NCBI RefSeq assembly: GCF_003952485.1
Contig: NZ_CP034447.1
Location: forward strand, 806,001 to 870,000
Origin: Mesorhizobium sp. M1E.F.Ca.ET.045.02.1.1
Lineage (GTDB): Bacteria; Pseudomonadota; Alphaproteobacteria; Rhizobiales; Rhizobiaceae
DNA: 64,000 bases
Direction: 5' to 3'
Within the stretch, counting starts at the first letter, position 1; the number at the start of each line of letters is the position of its first letter. The notes beneath the pieces were generated by a model. That model saw nothing but the letters and a program-made list of their open reading frames with translations, did no database searches and was not told the origin of the DNA. A program made the position numbers and the translations under genes. Shown here in pieces: positions 1 to 8,731 of this stretch.

Positions 1-1
1 G

Positions 2-1576
2 CCCGAGCGAGGTCTGAAGCGGTTCAAGAATCCGCAAAACCCTGTCGACATGTTATCGCCGGGGCCTGGCACCAAGATGTCCAGCGACTTCTTCCAGGTT
101 CGTTGCGGTGGTGACATCGCAGCCATGACTGGTATCGCCAAGGCGGTGCTTGCGCTCGACGATGCTGCGTGTGAGCGCGCAAGTCAGCGTGTCCTGGACG
201 TCGATTTCATCGCCGAGCACACCCACGGCTTTGCCGAATTCGAATCGTATCTGCGCGACGCCAGCTGGAACGATATCGTCAGACGCTCCGGTATCGCTCA
301 GGCCGATCTGGAGCATGTCGCGAAAATCTACAGCCTTTCCCGTGCTGTAATCGGAAATTACGGCATGGGCCTGACGCAGCACCGGCATGGCACCGAGAAT
401 GTCCAGATGCTATGCAACCTGCTGCTGATGCGCGGCAATATGGGCAAACCCGGGGCCGGCATTTCGCCACTGCGCGGCCATTCAAATGTTCAAGGCCAGC
501 GCACTGTCGGCATAACTGAAAAACCCGAACTCGCTCCCTTGGACAGATTCGCCGAGTTCTACGCCTTCGAGCCACCGCGCGAGAAAGGCCTCGACACGGT
601 CGAGACCTGCGAAGGCGTTATCGGGGGATGGGTGAATGGCTTCATCGGACTGGGAGGCAATTTCGTTCGCGCAGTGCCGGAAACCGGCCTGGTCGAAAAG
701 GCTTGGCGTGGACTGGGCATTCATGTCGAGATCGCAACCAAGCTCAACCGCAGCCATCTCATCCCGGGAGCCGTCACCTATCTTCTCCCCTGCCTGTCGC
801 GGCTGGAAAGAGATCACCAGGCAAGCGGCGACCAGACCGTCTCGATAGAAGATTCGACCGCATGCATCCACGGCTCCTTTGGATCGCGGCCTCCCGCGTC
901 GCCAAACCTGCTTTCGGAGCCAAAGATCGTCGCCGAACTTGCCAAGGCCACGGTGCCGAACAAAAGTTCCATCCCATGGGACCAATGGGTTGCTGATTAT
1001 TCGCGTATCCGCAATGAGATCGAACGGTGCTATCCTCAACACTTCCGCGATTTCAACACGCGGTTTCTCGACCCCGGCGGCTTTCACCGTGATATCAAGG
1101 CGTCGAAACGCGTGTGGGAGACACCGAACAAGAAAGCCAATTTCAAGTTGCCGTCGATGCTCGAGGCAAATCCCGATATCGATCTCTCGGGTGACAATGT
1201 GCTGACGCTGATCACAGTTCGCTCCAATGATCAGTTCAACACCACCGTCTACGGCTATGACGACAGGCTGCGCGGCATCTACGGAACCCGCATGGTGCTT
1301 CTCATGAATGAGGCGGACATCCAGCGTTTCGGGTTAAGTGCGGGGCAGGAAATCGATCTCGAAACCCATGCCGATGATGGTGTGGAGCGGCGCGTGCGCG
1401 GTTTACGGGTCACATCCTATTCGATTCCCGAGGGGAACTGTGCCGGCTACTATCCGGAACTCAACCCGTTGGTTCCACTCTGGCATCGGGCAAAGAAAGC
1501 TCATGTTCCAGCAGGGAAATCGTTACCAGTCAGAGTTGTTCCCCGAAAGACCCCGGCCCGTAATGGTCTCCTTTGA
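2..1576 (+). CDS. Molybdopterin oxidoreductase alpha subunit, FdhF/YdeP-like (5' end outside window)
   Basis: The frame is open to the left edge, and in-frame residues before the first ATG (position 50) read GLKRFKNPQNPVDML, so the gene starts outside the window. The visible part matches the YdeP-like formate-dehydrogenase-alpha family: the MGLTQHRHG stretch, LLLMRGNMGKPGAGISPLRG, HSNVQG, a GGNF loop, TKLNRSHL, and the C-terminal RSNDQFNTTVYGYDDR and GTRMVLLMN segment of the molydopterin dinucleotide-binding domain. These proteins carry a bis-MGD cofactor and an N-terminal Fe-S/catalytic part that lies outside the window; family length is roughly 750-780 residues, so about a third is missing. 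The substrate is not established for this subfamily; formate is only the name-giving homology. No partner subunit is visible downstream. A 6-bp hairpin (1606-1621) follows the stop but has no T-tract. Confidence 0.9.
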   Translation, partial: PERGLKRFKNPQNPVDMLSPGPGTKMSSDFFQVRCGGDIAAMTGIAKAVLALDDAACERASQRVLDVDFIAEHTHGFAEFESYLRDASWNDIVRRSGIAQADLEHVAKIYSLSRAVIGNYGMGLTQHRHGTENVQMLCNLLLMRGNMGKPGAGISPLRGHSNVQGQRTVGITEKPELAPLDRFAEFYAFEPPREKGLDTVETCEGVIGGWVNGFIGLGGNFVRAVPETGLVEKAWRGLGIHVEIATKLNRSHLIPGAVTYLLPCLSRLERDHQASGDQTVSIEDSTACIHGSFGSRPPASPNLLSEPKIVAELAKATVPNKSSIPWDQWVADYSRIRNEIERCYPQHFRDFNTRFLDPGGFHRDIKASKRVWETPNKKANFKLPSMLEANPDIDLSGDNVLTLITVRSNDQFNTTVYGYDDRLRGIYGTRMVLLMNEADIQRFGLSAGQEIDLETHADDGVERRVRGLRVTSYSIPEGNCAGYYPELNPLVPLWHRAKKAHVPAGKSLPVRVVPRKTPARNGLL

Positions 1577-1826
1577 AGTATAGATCTCGTTCTGATCCCC
1601 TCAGACGCCTTGCTGAAGGCGGCTGAAATATTAGCATCCCTGAGAATGGGTTGCCGTAGCGAATATCTCCCCTGATATGCGCTGTTGAGTCGTTTCACCT
1701 TGCCCTTCACTTAAATGGGCACATGTCCACGGCCCTCCAGAGGACTCATTTAGCTGGGTTTTCAAGCATGCCTTGGCGTCAGGTGTTGCCGCATGACATC
1801 GCACCGATTTCGAACCAGAAACGACG

Positions 1827-3029
1827 GTGCTGAGCATCCTTTTACAACCGGCCGCGTTATGTTCTCGGCTTGATGGTAGATTCGTCATGGCAAGGTGCAT
1901 GAGCTCGTTAATCTGCCGTCGGAAGCGGAGACGATCCTCAATCCTCCCCGCCTTTGCACATAGAATTCAGATCTCATCCAGAAATTTTGTCGCCACCCTT
2001 TCGGAAAAGGGTGCGGGACAGGGCCTGAGAGGAGCAACTGCTGCGTCGACATTGTTTCTAACGGGATGCAGCGACTGGCAATCGACGCTTCATGCGCATG
2101 GTGCGAACGCCCGAAAAATATTTGATCTCATCTGGACCTTCGGCGCGGTTGCCGTAACGACGTGGCTTCTTGTCATGCTGGTCCTGGCAATGGCGCTTTT
2201 CCGACGCCACTTGGCGGAGACGTCGCGATCACCGCTGCAGATCGATTCTCATCAAGAACGCCGGCTGATCCGTGCTGTCGGAAGCGCCACGGCTTTGACA
2301 GTGGTGGTTCTCATTGCGTTGACGATAGGAAGCTTTTTTGCTGGCAAGTCGATCGCTTCGCTGAGCGGAAGCGAGACGGTCACCGTCCGTGTCACAGGTC
2401 ATCAATGGTGGTGGGAGATACGCTATCCCAAAACCGATTCGTCGCAGGCGATCGTCACGGCGAATGAGATCCATGTTCCGGTCGGCGAGTCCGTGAAGGT
2501 CAAACTCGATTCGCTGGATGTCATTCACAGCTTCTGGGTTCCAAGCCTTGCAGGAAAAAGGGACCTCATTCCGGGCCGGCCGAGCGAACTGACCTTCATC
2601 GCCGACAAGCCCGGCATATATCGCGGTCAGTGCGCCGAGTTCTGCGGCTACCAGCATGCCCATATGGCGATCACTGTTGTCGCGGAAAGCCGCGAAGCGT
2701 TTGACGCCTGGCGATCCAGGCAAGACACCGACGCGGCCATGCCCACCGCCGATGAAGAACGCCGCGGCCAGGCGGCTTTTCTCGGGACTGGCTGCGCGCT
2801 CTGCCATGCGATCAGGGGCACACCTGCCAGTGGGACGGTCGGACCTGACCTGACCCACGTGGCTGGCCGCCGCTCACTAGCCGCCGATACGCTTGCCATG
2901 ACGCCGGGCGCCCTTGCTGCGTGGATTGCCGATCCTCAATCGATAAAGCCTGGCGCGAAGATGCCGCGCATTGCCCTTAGCGCCGACGATCTCAACGCGG
3001 TTGCTACCTATCTTGGAAGCCTTGAATGA
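1827..3029 (+). CDS. coxB: Cytochrome c oxidase subunit II with fused C-terminal cytochrome c domain (caa3-type)
   Basis: Subunit II of a haem-copper oxidase; it accepts electrons and passes them through CuA to subunit I. A lipobox-like LTGC (Cys about 81 counting from the GTG at 1827) is followed by two membrane segments (about 95-120 and 140-165). The aromatic GHQWWW motif precedes the CuA domain with its ligands: His in VIHSFW (about 231), CAEFC (about 268), and downstream His and Met in HAHM. A CALCH haem-c motif at about 323 starts the fused cytochrome c domain, as in caa3 oxidases. The start is uncertain: GTG 1827 opens the frame, but ATG 1887 or ATG 1899 (AAGG just upstream) would give a shorter, more usual leader. 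The stop overlaps the coxA start (ATGA), so the two are translationally coupled. Confidence 0.93.
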   Translation: MLSILLQPAALCSRLDGRFVMARCMSSLICRRKRRRSSILPAFAHRIQISSRNFVATLSEKGAGQGLRGATAASTLFLTGCSDWQSTLHAHGANARKIFDLIWTFGAVAVTTWLLVMLVLAMALFRRHLAETSRSPLQIDSHQERRLIRAVGSATALTVVVLIALTIGSFFAGKSIASLSGSETVTVRVTGHQWWWEIRYPKTDSSQAIVTANEIHVPVGESVKVKLDSLDVIHSFWVPSLAGKRDLIPGRPSELTFIADKPGIYRGQCAEFCGYQHAHMAITVVAESREAFDAWRSRQDTDAAMPTADEERRGQAAFLGTGCALCHAIRGTPASGTVGPDLTHVAGRRSLAADTLAMTPGALAAWIADPQSIKPGAKMPRIALSADDLNAVATYLGSLE

Positions 3030-4969
3030 GTGGCATTGGGGAAAAGAAGGCAGAGCGAATACTGGAAGTGGGGCCGCAAGGCATTCGCGACACCGGCCTC
3101 GACGAGGCGAGGCTGCGCGCTTTTCTCGCACATGCCTGGCAGACACCAAAAGGGCTGTATGGCTGGCTGGCCACGGTCGATCATAAGCTGATCGGCCGGC
3201 GCTACGTCGTGACGGCTTTCTTGTTTCTCATTCTTGCGGGTCTGTCAGCACTCGCCATGCGCTTTCAGCTCGCTGCGCCCGAGGCTGGCCGTATAAGCCC
3301 AGACTTCTACAATCAGCTCTTCACCATGCATGGCACGACGATGATGTTTCTGTTCGCCGTGCCGGTAATGGAGGCGTTCGCCGTCTACCTGGTACCGCTG
3401 ATGATTGGCACGCGCAACGTGGCCTTCCCCCGCCTCAATGCCTTTAGCTACTGGATCTACGTTTCAGGCGGGATGATGATTTGGATAGCATTCGCCTTCA
3501 ATACAGGCGCAGATGCCGGCTGGTTTTCCTACGTTCCGCTCGCCGGACCGGACTATGGCATTGGCAAGCGCCCGGACTTCTGGGCGCAGATGGTGACCTA
3601 CACGGAAGTATCGGCTCTGGCGGTTGCCGTCGAGATCATTGCGACGGTATTCAAACAGCGCGCCCCCGGCATGACCCTCGACCGCATTCCGCTCTATGTC
3701 TGGTCGGTGCTGGTCACAGCCTTTGTCATACTATTCGCCATGCCGGCCGTAATGGTCTCGAGCACAATGTTGATCCTCGACCGGCTTGTCGGCACCAAGT
3801 TCTTCGATTCAGCCGCGGGGGGCGATGTGCTGCTCTGGCAGCATCTGTTCTGGTTCTTCGGTCACCCCGAAGTTTATATCATATTTATTCCAGCGACCGG
3901 CTTTGTCTCGGCGATTCTGCCCACCTTCGTCCGTCGCCCCGTCTTCGGCTATCTCGGGATTGTGTTGTCGTTGATTGCAATCGGCTTCCTCTCTTTTGGA
4001 CTGTGGGTGCATCACATGTTCGCCACCGGTCTGCCGCAGCTTGGCGAAAGCTTCTTCACCGCCTCCTCGATGATGATCGCCATCCCGAGCGGCATCCAGA
4101 TATTCTGCTGGATTGCGACGATCTGGGGTGGCAAGCCCATCTTTGCCACACCGCTGCTTTTCGTGCTCGGCTTCATCTTCACCTTCGTCATCGGCGGCCT
4201 GACGGGAGTCATGGTCGCCTCGGTGCCGCTCGACCTGCAGGTGCACGACACCTATTTTGTGGTCGCGCACTTCCATTATGTGCTTGTCGGCGGCGCTGTC
4301 TTTCCCCTTCTCGGCGCCGTCTACTACTGGTTTCCCAAGGTCACCGGCCGCTTGCTTTCGGAGCGGCTCGGCCACTGGAATTTCTGGTTTGTATTCGTCG
4401 GCTTCAACCTCACCTTCTTCCCGATGCACATCCTCGGGCTGCAGGGCATGCCGCGCCGTGTCTACACCTATCCGCTGGAAAGCGGCTGGGGCAGCGTGAA
4501 CCTCTTCATCAGTCTTTCATCAATGGTTCTGTTCGCCGGCTTCGCGCTCTTCTTTCTGAACATGCTGCTCAGCCTTCGGAGCGGCCGCCTCGCCGGCGAC
4601 AATCCGTGGGGTGCGAGCACGCTCGAATGGGCTGCGACGTCACCGCCGCCGTCCTATAATTTTGCGCACTTGCCGGTGGTGACTCATCGCGATCCACTTT
4701 GGGCAGAGCCCGACACACTCCCAGTTATCGAGGGTTTGCGTGTCGATACGCGCGAAGTGGTCGGCGGCACGGTTGCGGACGCTGTGCCGCAATTGCGCGT
4801 GCCATCGGCTGATAATTCGATCTGGCCTCTGCTCTCAGCGATCGCCGTAGGCGGTACATTCTTCGCCTCAATCTACACCCCATGGGCTGTGGTGTGGGGT
4901 GCGATACCGGTCTCATTCGGCTTCATCTGCTGGTTCTGGCCGAAGGACGAACCGGAGGACGTGGAATGA
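3026..4969 (+). CDS. coxA: Cytochrome c oxidase subunit I
   Basis: Catalytic subunit reducing O2 at the haem/CuB centre. Diagnostic residues are present: a low-spin haem ligand in TMHGTTMMF (about residue 101), the CuB/cross-linked Tyr motif GHPEVY (about 279), HHMF (about 328), and the haem pair in VAHFHYV (about 413). At 647 residues it is about 100 longer than a minimal CoxA. The extra C-terminus holds a soluble stretch and two more hydrophobic segments (about 600-640) resembling the start of subunit III; fuller I/III fusions exist in this oxidase group, but here subunit III is still a separate gene. It overlaps coxB upstream (ATGA) and coxC downstream (ATGA), so coxBAC is one translation-coupled operon. 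Upstream of residue 50 is a hydrophilic N-terminus without obvious function. Confidence 0.95.
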   Translation: MSGIGEKKAERILEVGPQGIRDTGLDEARLRAFLAHAWQTPKGLYGWLATVDHKLIGRRYVVTAFLFLILAGLSALAMRFQLAAPEAGRISPDFYNQLFTMHGTTMMFLFAVPVMEAFAVYLVPLMIGTRNVAFPRLNAFSYWIYVSGGMMIWIAFAFNTGADAGWFSYVPLAGPDYGIGKRPDFWAQMVTYTEVSALAVAVEIIATVFKQRAPGMTLDRIPLYVWSVLVTAFVILFAMPAVMVSSTMLILDRLVGTKFFDSAAGGDVLLWQHLFWFFGHPEVYIIFIPATGFVSAILPTFVRRPVFGYLGIVLSLIAIGFLSFGLWVHHMFATGLPQLGESFFTASSMMIAIPSGIQIFCWIATIWGGKPIFATPLLFVLGFIFTFVIGGLTGVMVASVPLDLQVHDTYFVVAHFHYVLVGGAVFPLLGAVYYWFPKVTGRLLSERLGHWNFWFVFVGFNLTFFPMHILGLQGMPRRVYTYPLESGWGSVNLFISLSSMVLFAGFALFFLNMLLSLRSGRLAGDNPWGASTLEWAATSPPPSYNFAHLPVVTHRDPLWAEPDTLPVIEGLRVDTREVVGGTVADAVPQLRVPSADNSIWPLLSAIAVGGTFFASIYTPWAVVWGAIPVSFGFICWFWPKDEPEDVE

Positions 4970-5568
4970 AAAAACGCCCTATCGTCGATGTCAGCCACCT
5001 CCCCACATATGACTTCGGCGCGGCGAGCCCGATGTGGTGGGGAACACTCGCCTTCATTGCCCTTGAAGCGGCCGGTTTCGCTCTGGCGATTGGTACCTAT
5101 TTCTACCTGGCTGTCCTGGCCCGGCACTGGCCGATTGCGGCACCCGCACCTGATCTTGCACCGGGCACGGCAATATTGATTATTCTGCTCGTTAGCATTG
5201 TCCCCAATCATATAGTCGACCGCTGGGCTAGACAGCACGACCTTCAAAAGGTCCGCGCCGGCATGGTCGTAATGACGATCGTAGGGATTCTTCCCCTGAT
5301 CGTGCGTATCTGGGAATTTCCCGCGCTTCACATCTCGTGGGACCAGAACGCCTACGGTTCGATCGTTTGGTTCCTCCTCTCGCTGCACACATCACATCTT
5401 CTCACCGACGTCGGAGACACGATCGTACTCGCTGTCCTGATGTTCACGCAAAAGGGCAAGGCCGGCCGCCGCCTCAGCGACGTGTCGGACAATGTGTTCT
5501 ACTGGGACTTCGTAGTCGCCTCGTGGATGGTGCTCTATCTCGTCATCTATTGGACGCCGAGGATGTGA
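4966..5568 (+). CDS. coxC: Cytochrome c oxidase subunit III
   Basis: A 200-residue polytopic membrane protein starting MKKRPIVDV at the ATG that overlaps the coxA stop. It has five or so hydrophobic helices, the WWG and FALAIGTYFYL segment typical of the CoxC/CtaE family, and SLHTSHLLTD near the fourth helix. It is shorter than the classical seven-helix subunit III (about 260-290 residues); the two extra helices at the end of the preceding CoxA may make up the missing N-terminal part, as in I/III fusions split at another point. A longer in-frame start at 4882 lies inside coxA and is unlikely. The next gene starts 1 nt after the stop. Confidence 0.88.
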   Translation: MKKRPIVDVSHLPTYDFGAASPMWWGTLAFIALEAAGFALAIGTYFYLAVLARHWPIAAPAPDLAPGTAILIILLVSIVPNHIVDRWARQHDLQKVRAGMVVMTIVGILPLIVRIWEFPALHISWDQNAYGSIVWFLLSLHTSHLLTDVGDTIVLAVLMFTQKGKAGRRLSDVSDNVFYWDFVVASWMVLYLVIYWTPRM

Positions 5569-5569
5569 T

Positions 5570-5909
5570 ATGCAGGCGATCCGCAATGGCATTTCCTGGG
5601 CTGGCTTTGCCAGCGGGCCAACCGCTTGGGCAGTGTCGCTGCAGCTCGACTATGCGATTGCCGACTGGCAGTGCCATGCCGGCTTTCGTCCCACGGCACT
5701 GTTCTCGCTGTTGGCTGCCGCCGCCGCATTGGCAGGTACTGCTGTCCTGGCGCGCGCTCCGCCACGCCAGCTACGGCACAAGCCCGCCTCTGCAGGCGCG
5801 CGCGAGGCGCTTTCTCGCCAGAGCCTCGGTCGGCATCGGAGCGCTGTTTGCACTCGCCATGCTCGCGCAAATGGCGGCCGGGCTGATCTTCAGTGGGTGC
5901 GAACTGTGA
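5570..5909 (+). pseudogene. Small cox-cluster membrane protein, frameshifted
   Basis: ATG 5570 opens a hydrophobic product beginning MQAIRNGISWAGFASGPTAW. After about 60 residues this frame turns into Arg/Pro-rich noise, while the +1-shifted frame continues with a coherent end: a helix (VGIGALFALAMLAQMAAGL) and the stop at 5907. One surplus base around 5749 (the CC in GTCCTGG) would restore a 112-residue protein with three membrane segments. Small proteins of this kind sit in many rhizobial oxidase and cytochrome c clusters; their role is not known. It may be a true mutation or a base-call error. The restored stop overlaps a possible GTG start of the next gene (GTGA at 5906). Confidence 0.6.
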
Positions 5910-6013
5910 GTGTGCCGGGATGCCTGCGGCGGCCGATCTGCTGCCAACGGCAGTCGCACTGGCCCGCGCGAGGGCCGGAAACCGTGGGCACCGGCCTGAG
6001 CCCGCGCTGCCCT

Positions 6014-7462
6014 ATGCTGTGCGGCGGGCTCCTCTGCTCCAGTTCTGCCCTGCTTCAGGCTTTCGCAGCCACCGTCCTCCGGCTCATCGCTGCCAGCCTG
6101 GCATTGTTGGCCCTTTGCGGCGAACTGTCAGCAAATGAAATCCTGAGGGGTGAATATCTTGCACGAGCCGCCGACTGCGTCGGGTGTCACACCTCCAACC
6201 CAAGTCGACTGTTCGCCGGCGGCTATCGTGTGCCGACGCCCTTCGGCGATGTCTATTCTACCAACATCACGCCGGACCATGACACAGGCATTGGACGCTA
6301 TTCCGAAGACGAATTCGTGCGAGCCGTCCGGGAAGGCGTAAGGCGGGACGGGACCAATCTTTATCCGGCCATGCCGTACGACAGCTTCGCCAGGATGAGC
6401 CGCGAGGAGGTGCTCGCGATCAGGACCTATCTCCTTGCGCAAACGCCGATCATTCAGCCACGACCGCGAAATACCCTGCCGTTCCCATTCAACCAGCGCT
6501 GGGCGCTCGGGCTGTGGAAACTCGCGAACTACCGTCCCGGCAGCTTCACGCTGGATCGAAGTCGATCCGAGGCCTGGAACCGGGGGGCCTATCTGGTAGA
6601 TGTGCTCGGCCACTGCGGTGCCTGCCACACGCCGAGGAATGTGACATTCGGCGAGGATGACGATCACAAGCTCGCCGGCGGTGCCGCGGGCATCTGGCAG
6701 GCCTTTAACATCACCGGCGATAAGACGGCGGGCATCGGCGGCTGGAGCGACGATGAGCTATTTCGCTTTCTCAAGACAGGCGCCGCGGCTGGAAAGGCTT
6801 ATGCCAGCGGTCCAATGGCGGAAACGGTGATGAACAGCCTGCAACATCTTTCGGATGACGACATCCGCGCCATCGTCGCCTATCTCAGGGACGTCCCTCC
6901 CCGATCCGGAGCCGAGCAGCAGCCCCGTTTCTCATGGAGTGGGACGATTACGGCCAGCGCTGCCGAACCGAGCAACGCGGCGCAAGCCAGCACCAACACG
7001 GCGGGCCATCTTTACGGATCCCTGTGTTCGGGTTGCCATGGATTTGATGGCAGCGGGTCGCCTGACTCTTCCTATGTCACGCTGACCCACAACAGCACTC
7101 TCGGCGCGGCTACTCCTGAGAATGTCGTCATGGCGATCCTAACCGGAGTCAAGGCGGGCGACGTAGCAGGTCGCAAATCAATGGCGGCCTTCGCGGATTG
7201 GCTGGATGACGGCCAGGTGGCAAGCCTTGCCAATTATGTGACCGCCCGTTTCGGAAATCCGGAACTCAGTGTCACGGCAGCCGACGTGCACCAGATGCGG
7301 GCAGGCTCGACAACGGAACAGACGATCATCCTGCTGGCGGCCCAGGTACTGGTGATCATCGGTGCCGGTTTATCGCTCGGCTTGCTCCTTCTGATAGCAG
7401 CCCGTCTTCGACTTGTACCACGTCTTTCCTATTTCACGTCCGCGCATAGAGATACGCCGTGA
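6014..7462 (+). CDS. Membrane-anchored three-haem cytochrome c, alcohol-dehydrogenase-subunit type
   Basis: Three CxxCH haem-c sites are visible: CVGCH, CGACH and CSGCH, spaced as in the cytochrome subunit of PQQ- or flavin-linked alcohol and sugar dehydrogenases (the GEYLARAADCVGCH, FGDVYSTNITPD and RGAYLVDVLGHCGACH blocks are typical). A C-terminal hydrophobic helix (about 30 residues before the end) anchors it; a signal peptide ends near ELSA. It probably delivers electrons to the adjacent oxidase. The frame is open back to 5570 only because an upstream gene is frameshifted. ATG 6014 is used here; GTG 5906, overlapping the restored upstream stop, is the alternative. The last 29 bases overlap the convergent cytochrome gene on the other strand. 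Confidence 0.82.
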   Translation: MLCGGLLCSSSALLQAFAATVLRLIAASLALLALCGELSANEILRGEYLARAADCVGCHTSNPSRLFAGGYRVPTPFGDVYSTNITPDHDTGIGRYSEDEFVRAVREGVRRDGTNLYPAMPYDSFARMSREEVLAIRTYLLAQTPIIQPRPRNTLPFPFNQRWALGLWKLANYRPGSFTLDRSRSEAWNRGAYLVDVLGHCGACHTPRNVTFGEDDDHKLAGGAAGIWQAFNITGDKTAGIGGWSDDELFRFLKTGAAAGKAYASGPMAETVMNSLQHLSDDDIRAIVAYLRDVPPRSGAEQQPRFSWSGTITASAAEPSNAAQASTNTAGHLYGSLCSGCHGFDGSGSPDSSYVTLTHNSTLGAATPENVVMAILTGVKAGDVAGRKSMAAFADWLDDGQVASLANYVTARFGNPELSVTAADVHQMRAGSTTEQTIILLAAQVLVIIGAGLSLGLLLLIAARLRLVPRLSYFTSAHRDTP

Positions 7463-7892
7463 TGTCGCGCGCCTCCTGGGGCGAAAGGTTGGTGTTCGGC
7501 ATGGCCGTCTTCGGATCGACATCCCGCGCCCTGCTGATCCAACGCATCATCGCATCGGAAGAGGTCCGACCCCCATGCCCGCCGATATAAGCTCTTTCAG
7601 CAACGCCCTGCAGGGACGGGCCGACGCTCCCATGAGCGCCGGGCACACCGGGAATTTCATGGCATCCGCCGCAACCATTGCGGATCATTGCCGGAATGGC
7701 GCGCTCGGCATCGCCGCCGACTTGCTGCACGACGGCGGCCTCATGCGAGCTGTTGCTGCGGATGGTCCCTGTCGTGCCGACTAGTACAACAGCGACACCT
7801 GCCGTTACCCACGCCGTCCACCAGAACGTTGACGAATGTGGCCGCCGATCAGCAGTGGTCGGCCGCGTCGCTGGTTTCCGCCTCTTCGCCAT
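7434..7892 (-). CDS. Membrane-anchored mono-haem cytochrome c
   Basis: A short protein (about 152 residues) with a basic N-terminus, one membrane helix (FWWTAWVTAGVAVVLVG) and a single haem site in MIRNGCGGCHEIPGV, followed by GSVGPSLQGVAERAYIGG and a likely distal Met in KTAMPNTNLS. This matches the small c-type cytochromes encoded beside caa3/cox clusters. The frame is open to 7979, but the ATG at 7892 has AAGG about 9 nt upstream and is preferred. It converges on, and overlaps by 29 bp, the three-haem cytochrome gene. A near-match to an EcfG promoter on the minus strand (GGAAC-N16-AGTT, about 7975-7999) lies about 80 nt upstream; this link is tentative. Confidence 0.82.
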   Translation of the reverse strand: MAKRRKPATRPTTADRRPHSSTFWWTAWVTAGVAVVLVGTTGTIRSNSSHEAAVVQQVGGDAERAIPAMIRNGCGGCHEIPGVPGAHGSVGPSLQGVAERAYIGGHGGRTSSDAMMRWISRARDVDPKTAMPNTNLSPQEARDITAYLYART

Positions 7893-8136
7893 TGTTGTCG
7901 CCTTCATTCTGAGCACGTGCGATGCAATTTCGCCCAAGCCAGATGGCGCGTGCGCCAAACGGCTAAGCAAAACTGACACTCGGCAGCATTGTTCCGGAAC
8001 GGTTCGACAACGGCAAAAAATAGGGTCGCCAGACCCAATTCAGCGCGTTGTGAAAGCACGCATTGTCAGCCTCATTTCCTTGATTGTTGGACCTTGCCCC
8101 GCGCTGGCTTGGTACGAAGCGCCGGTCGCGCCATTT

Positions 8137-8161
8137 GGAACAGCCGCTGTTGCCCCGCGTT
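8137..8161 (+). promoter_or_regulatory. EcfG (general stress sigma) promoter
   Basis: GGAAC at 8137-8141 and CGTT at 8158-8161 are separated by exactly 16 nt, the consensus for alphaproteobacterial EcfG/RpoE2 promoters. It lies 40 nt before the DUF892 start at 8201, a normal leader length. Confidence 0.75.
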
Positions 8162-8200
8162 GTTCCGGAGCTTATCGCCCAAACTGTCAGGAGCGCCTCG

Positions 8201-8706
8201 ATGGGACTTTTCACGAAAGACATCAAGACGATGGACGATCTGTTTCTGCATGTGCTGCAGGACACCTACTATGCTGAGGAGCAGATCCTGAAAGCGCTGC
8301 CCAACATGGTCCAGAAAGCGACAAACCGCGACCTGACTGCAGCTTTCAAGAGCCACCTCGAAGAGACCGAGAGACACGTTCAACGTCTCGAACAAGCTTT
8401 CGAGTTGATCGGGGAATCGCCGAAGGGAACCGCTTGCCCAGCGATCGACGGCATCATCAAGGAGGCGAGGAGATCGCGGGAGACGTTGCCGAGAAGAAGG
8501 TGCTCGATGCCGCGCTCATCATCGCAGCACAAGCCGTCGAGCACTATGAGATCAGCCGATATGGAACGCTCATCGCCTGGGCGGAACAAACCGGCAAAGA
8601 TGCGGTCGCGAAGCTTTTGGCCACAACTCTGACCGAGGAAAAAGCGGCCGACAAGAAGCTCACCACGATCGCCCAGCGGAAAGTCAATCAGAAAGCTGCT
8701 CGCTGA
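8201..8706 (+). pseudogene. DUF892 (YciE/YciF) ferritin-like stress protein, frameshifted
   Basis: ATG 8201 has GGAG upstream. The product starts MGLFTKDIKTMDDLF and follows the DUF892 four-helix ferritin-like fold through CPAIDGIIKEA (about residue 89), then loses the frame. The next frame carries the rest of the family (EIAGDVAEKK, AQAVEHYEISRYGTLIAWAE) to the stop at 8706. One missing base near 8467 explains this; restored, it would be 168 residues. The intact relative at 24003 in this window aligns along the whole length (same CPAIDGI and VEHYEI.RYGTLIAWAE blocks). DUF892 proteins are stress-induced and of uncertain biochemical function. An exact EcfG promoter precedes the gene. Real mutation and sequence error cannot be told apart here. 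Confidence 0.8.
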
Positions 8707-8731
8707 GCATCGGGGGATCGAAAGTTAGAGC

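Noticed and set aside
1606..1621. Hairpin CGCCTT-GCTG-AAGGCG after the molybdopterin oxidoreductase
   Set aside because: Only 6 bp and no T-tract; too weak to call as a terminator.
3481..4659. 392-codon plus-strand frame inside coxA
   Set aside because: Shifted-frame shadow of coxA; Arg/Leu/His-rich without motifs.
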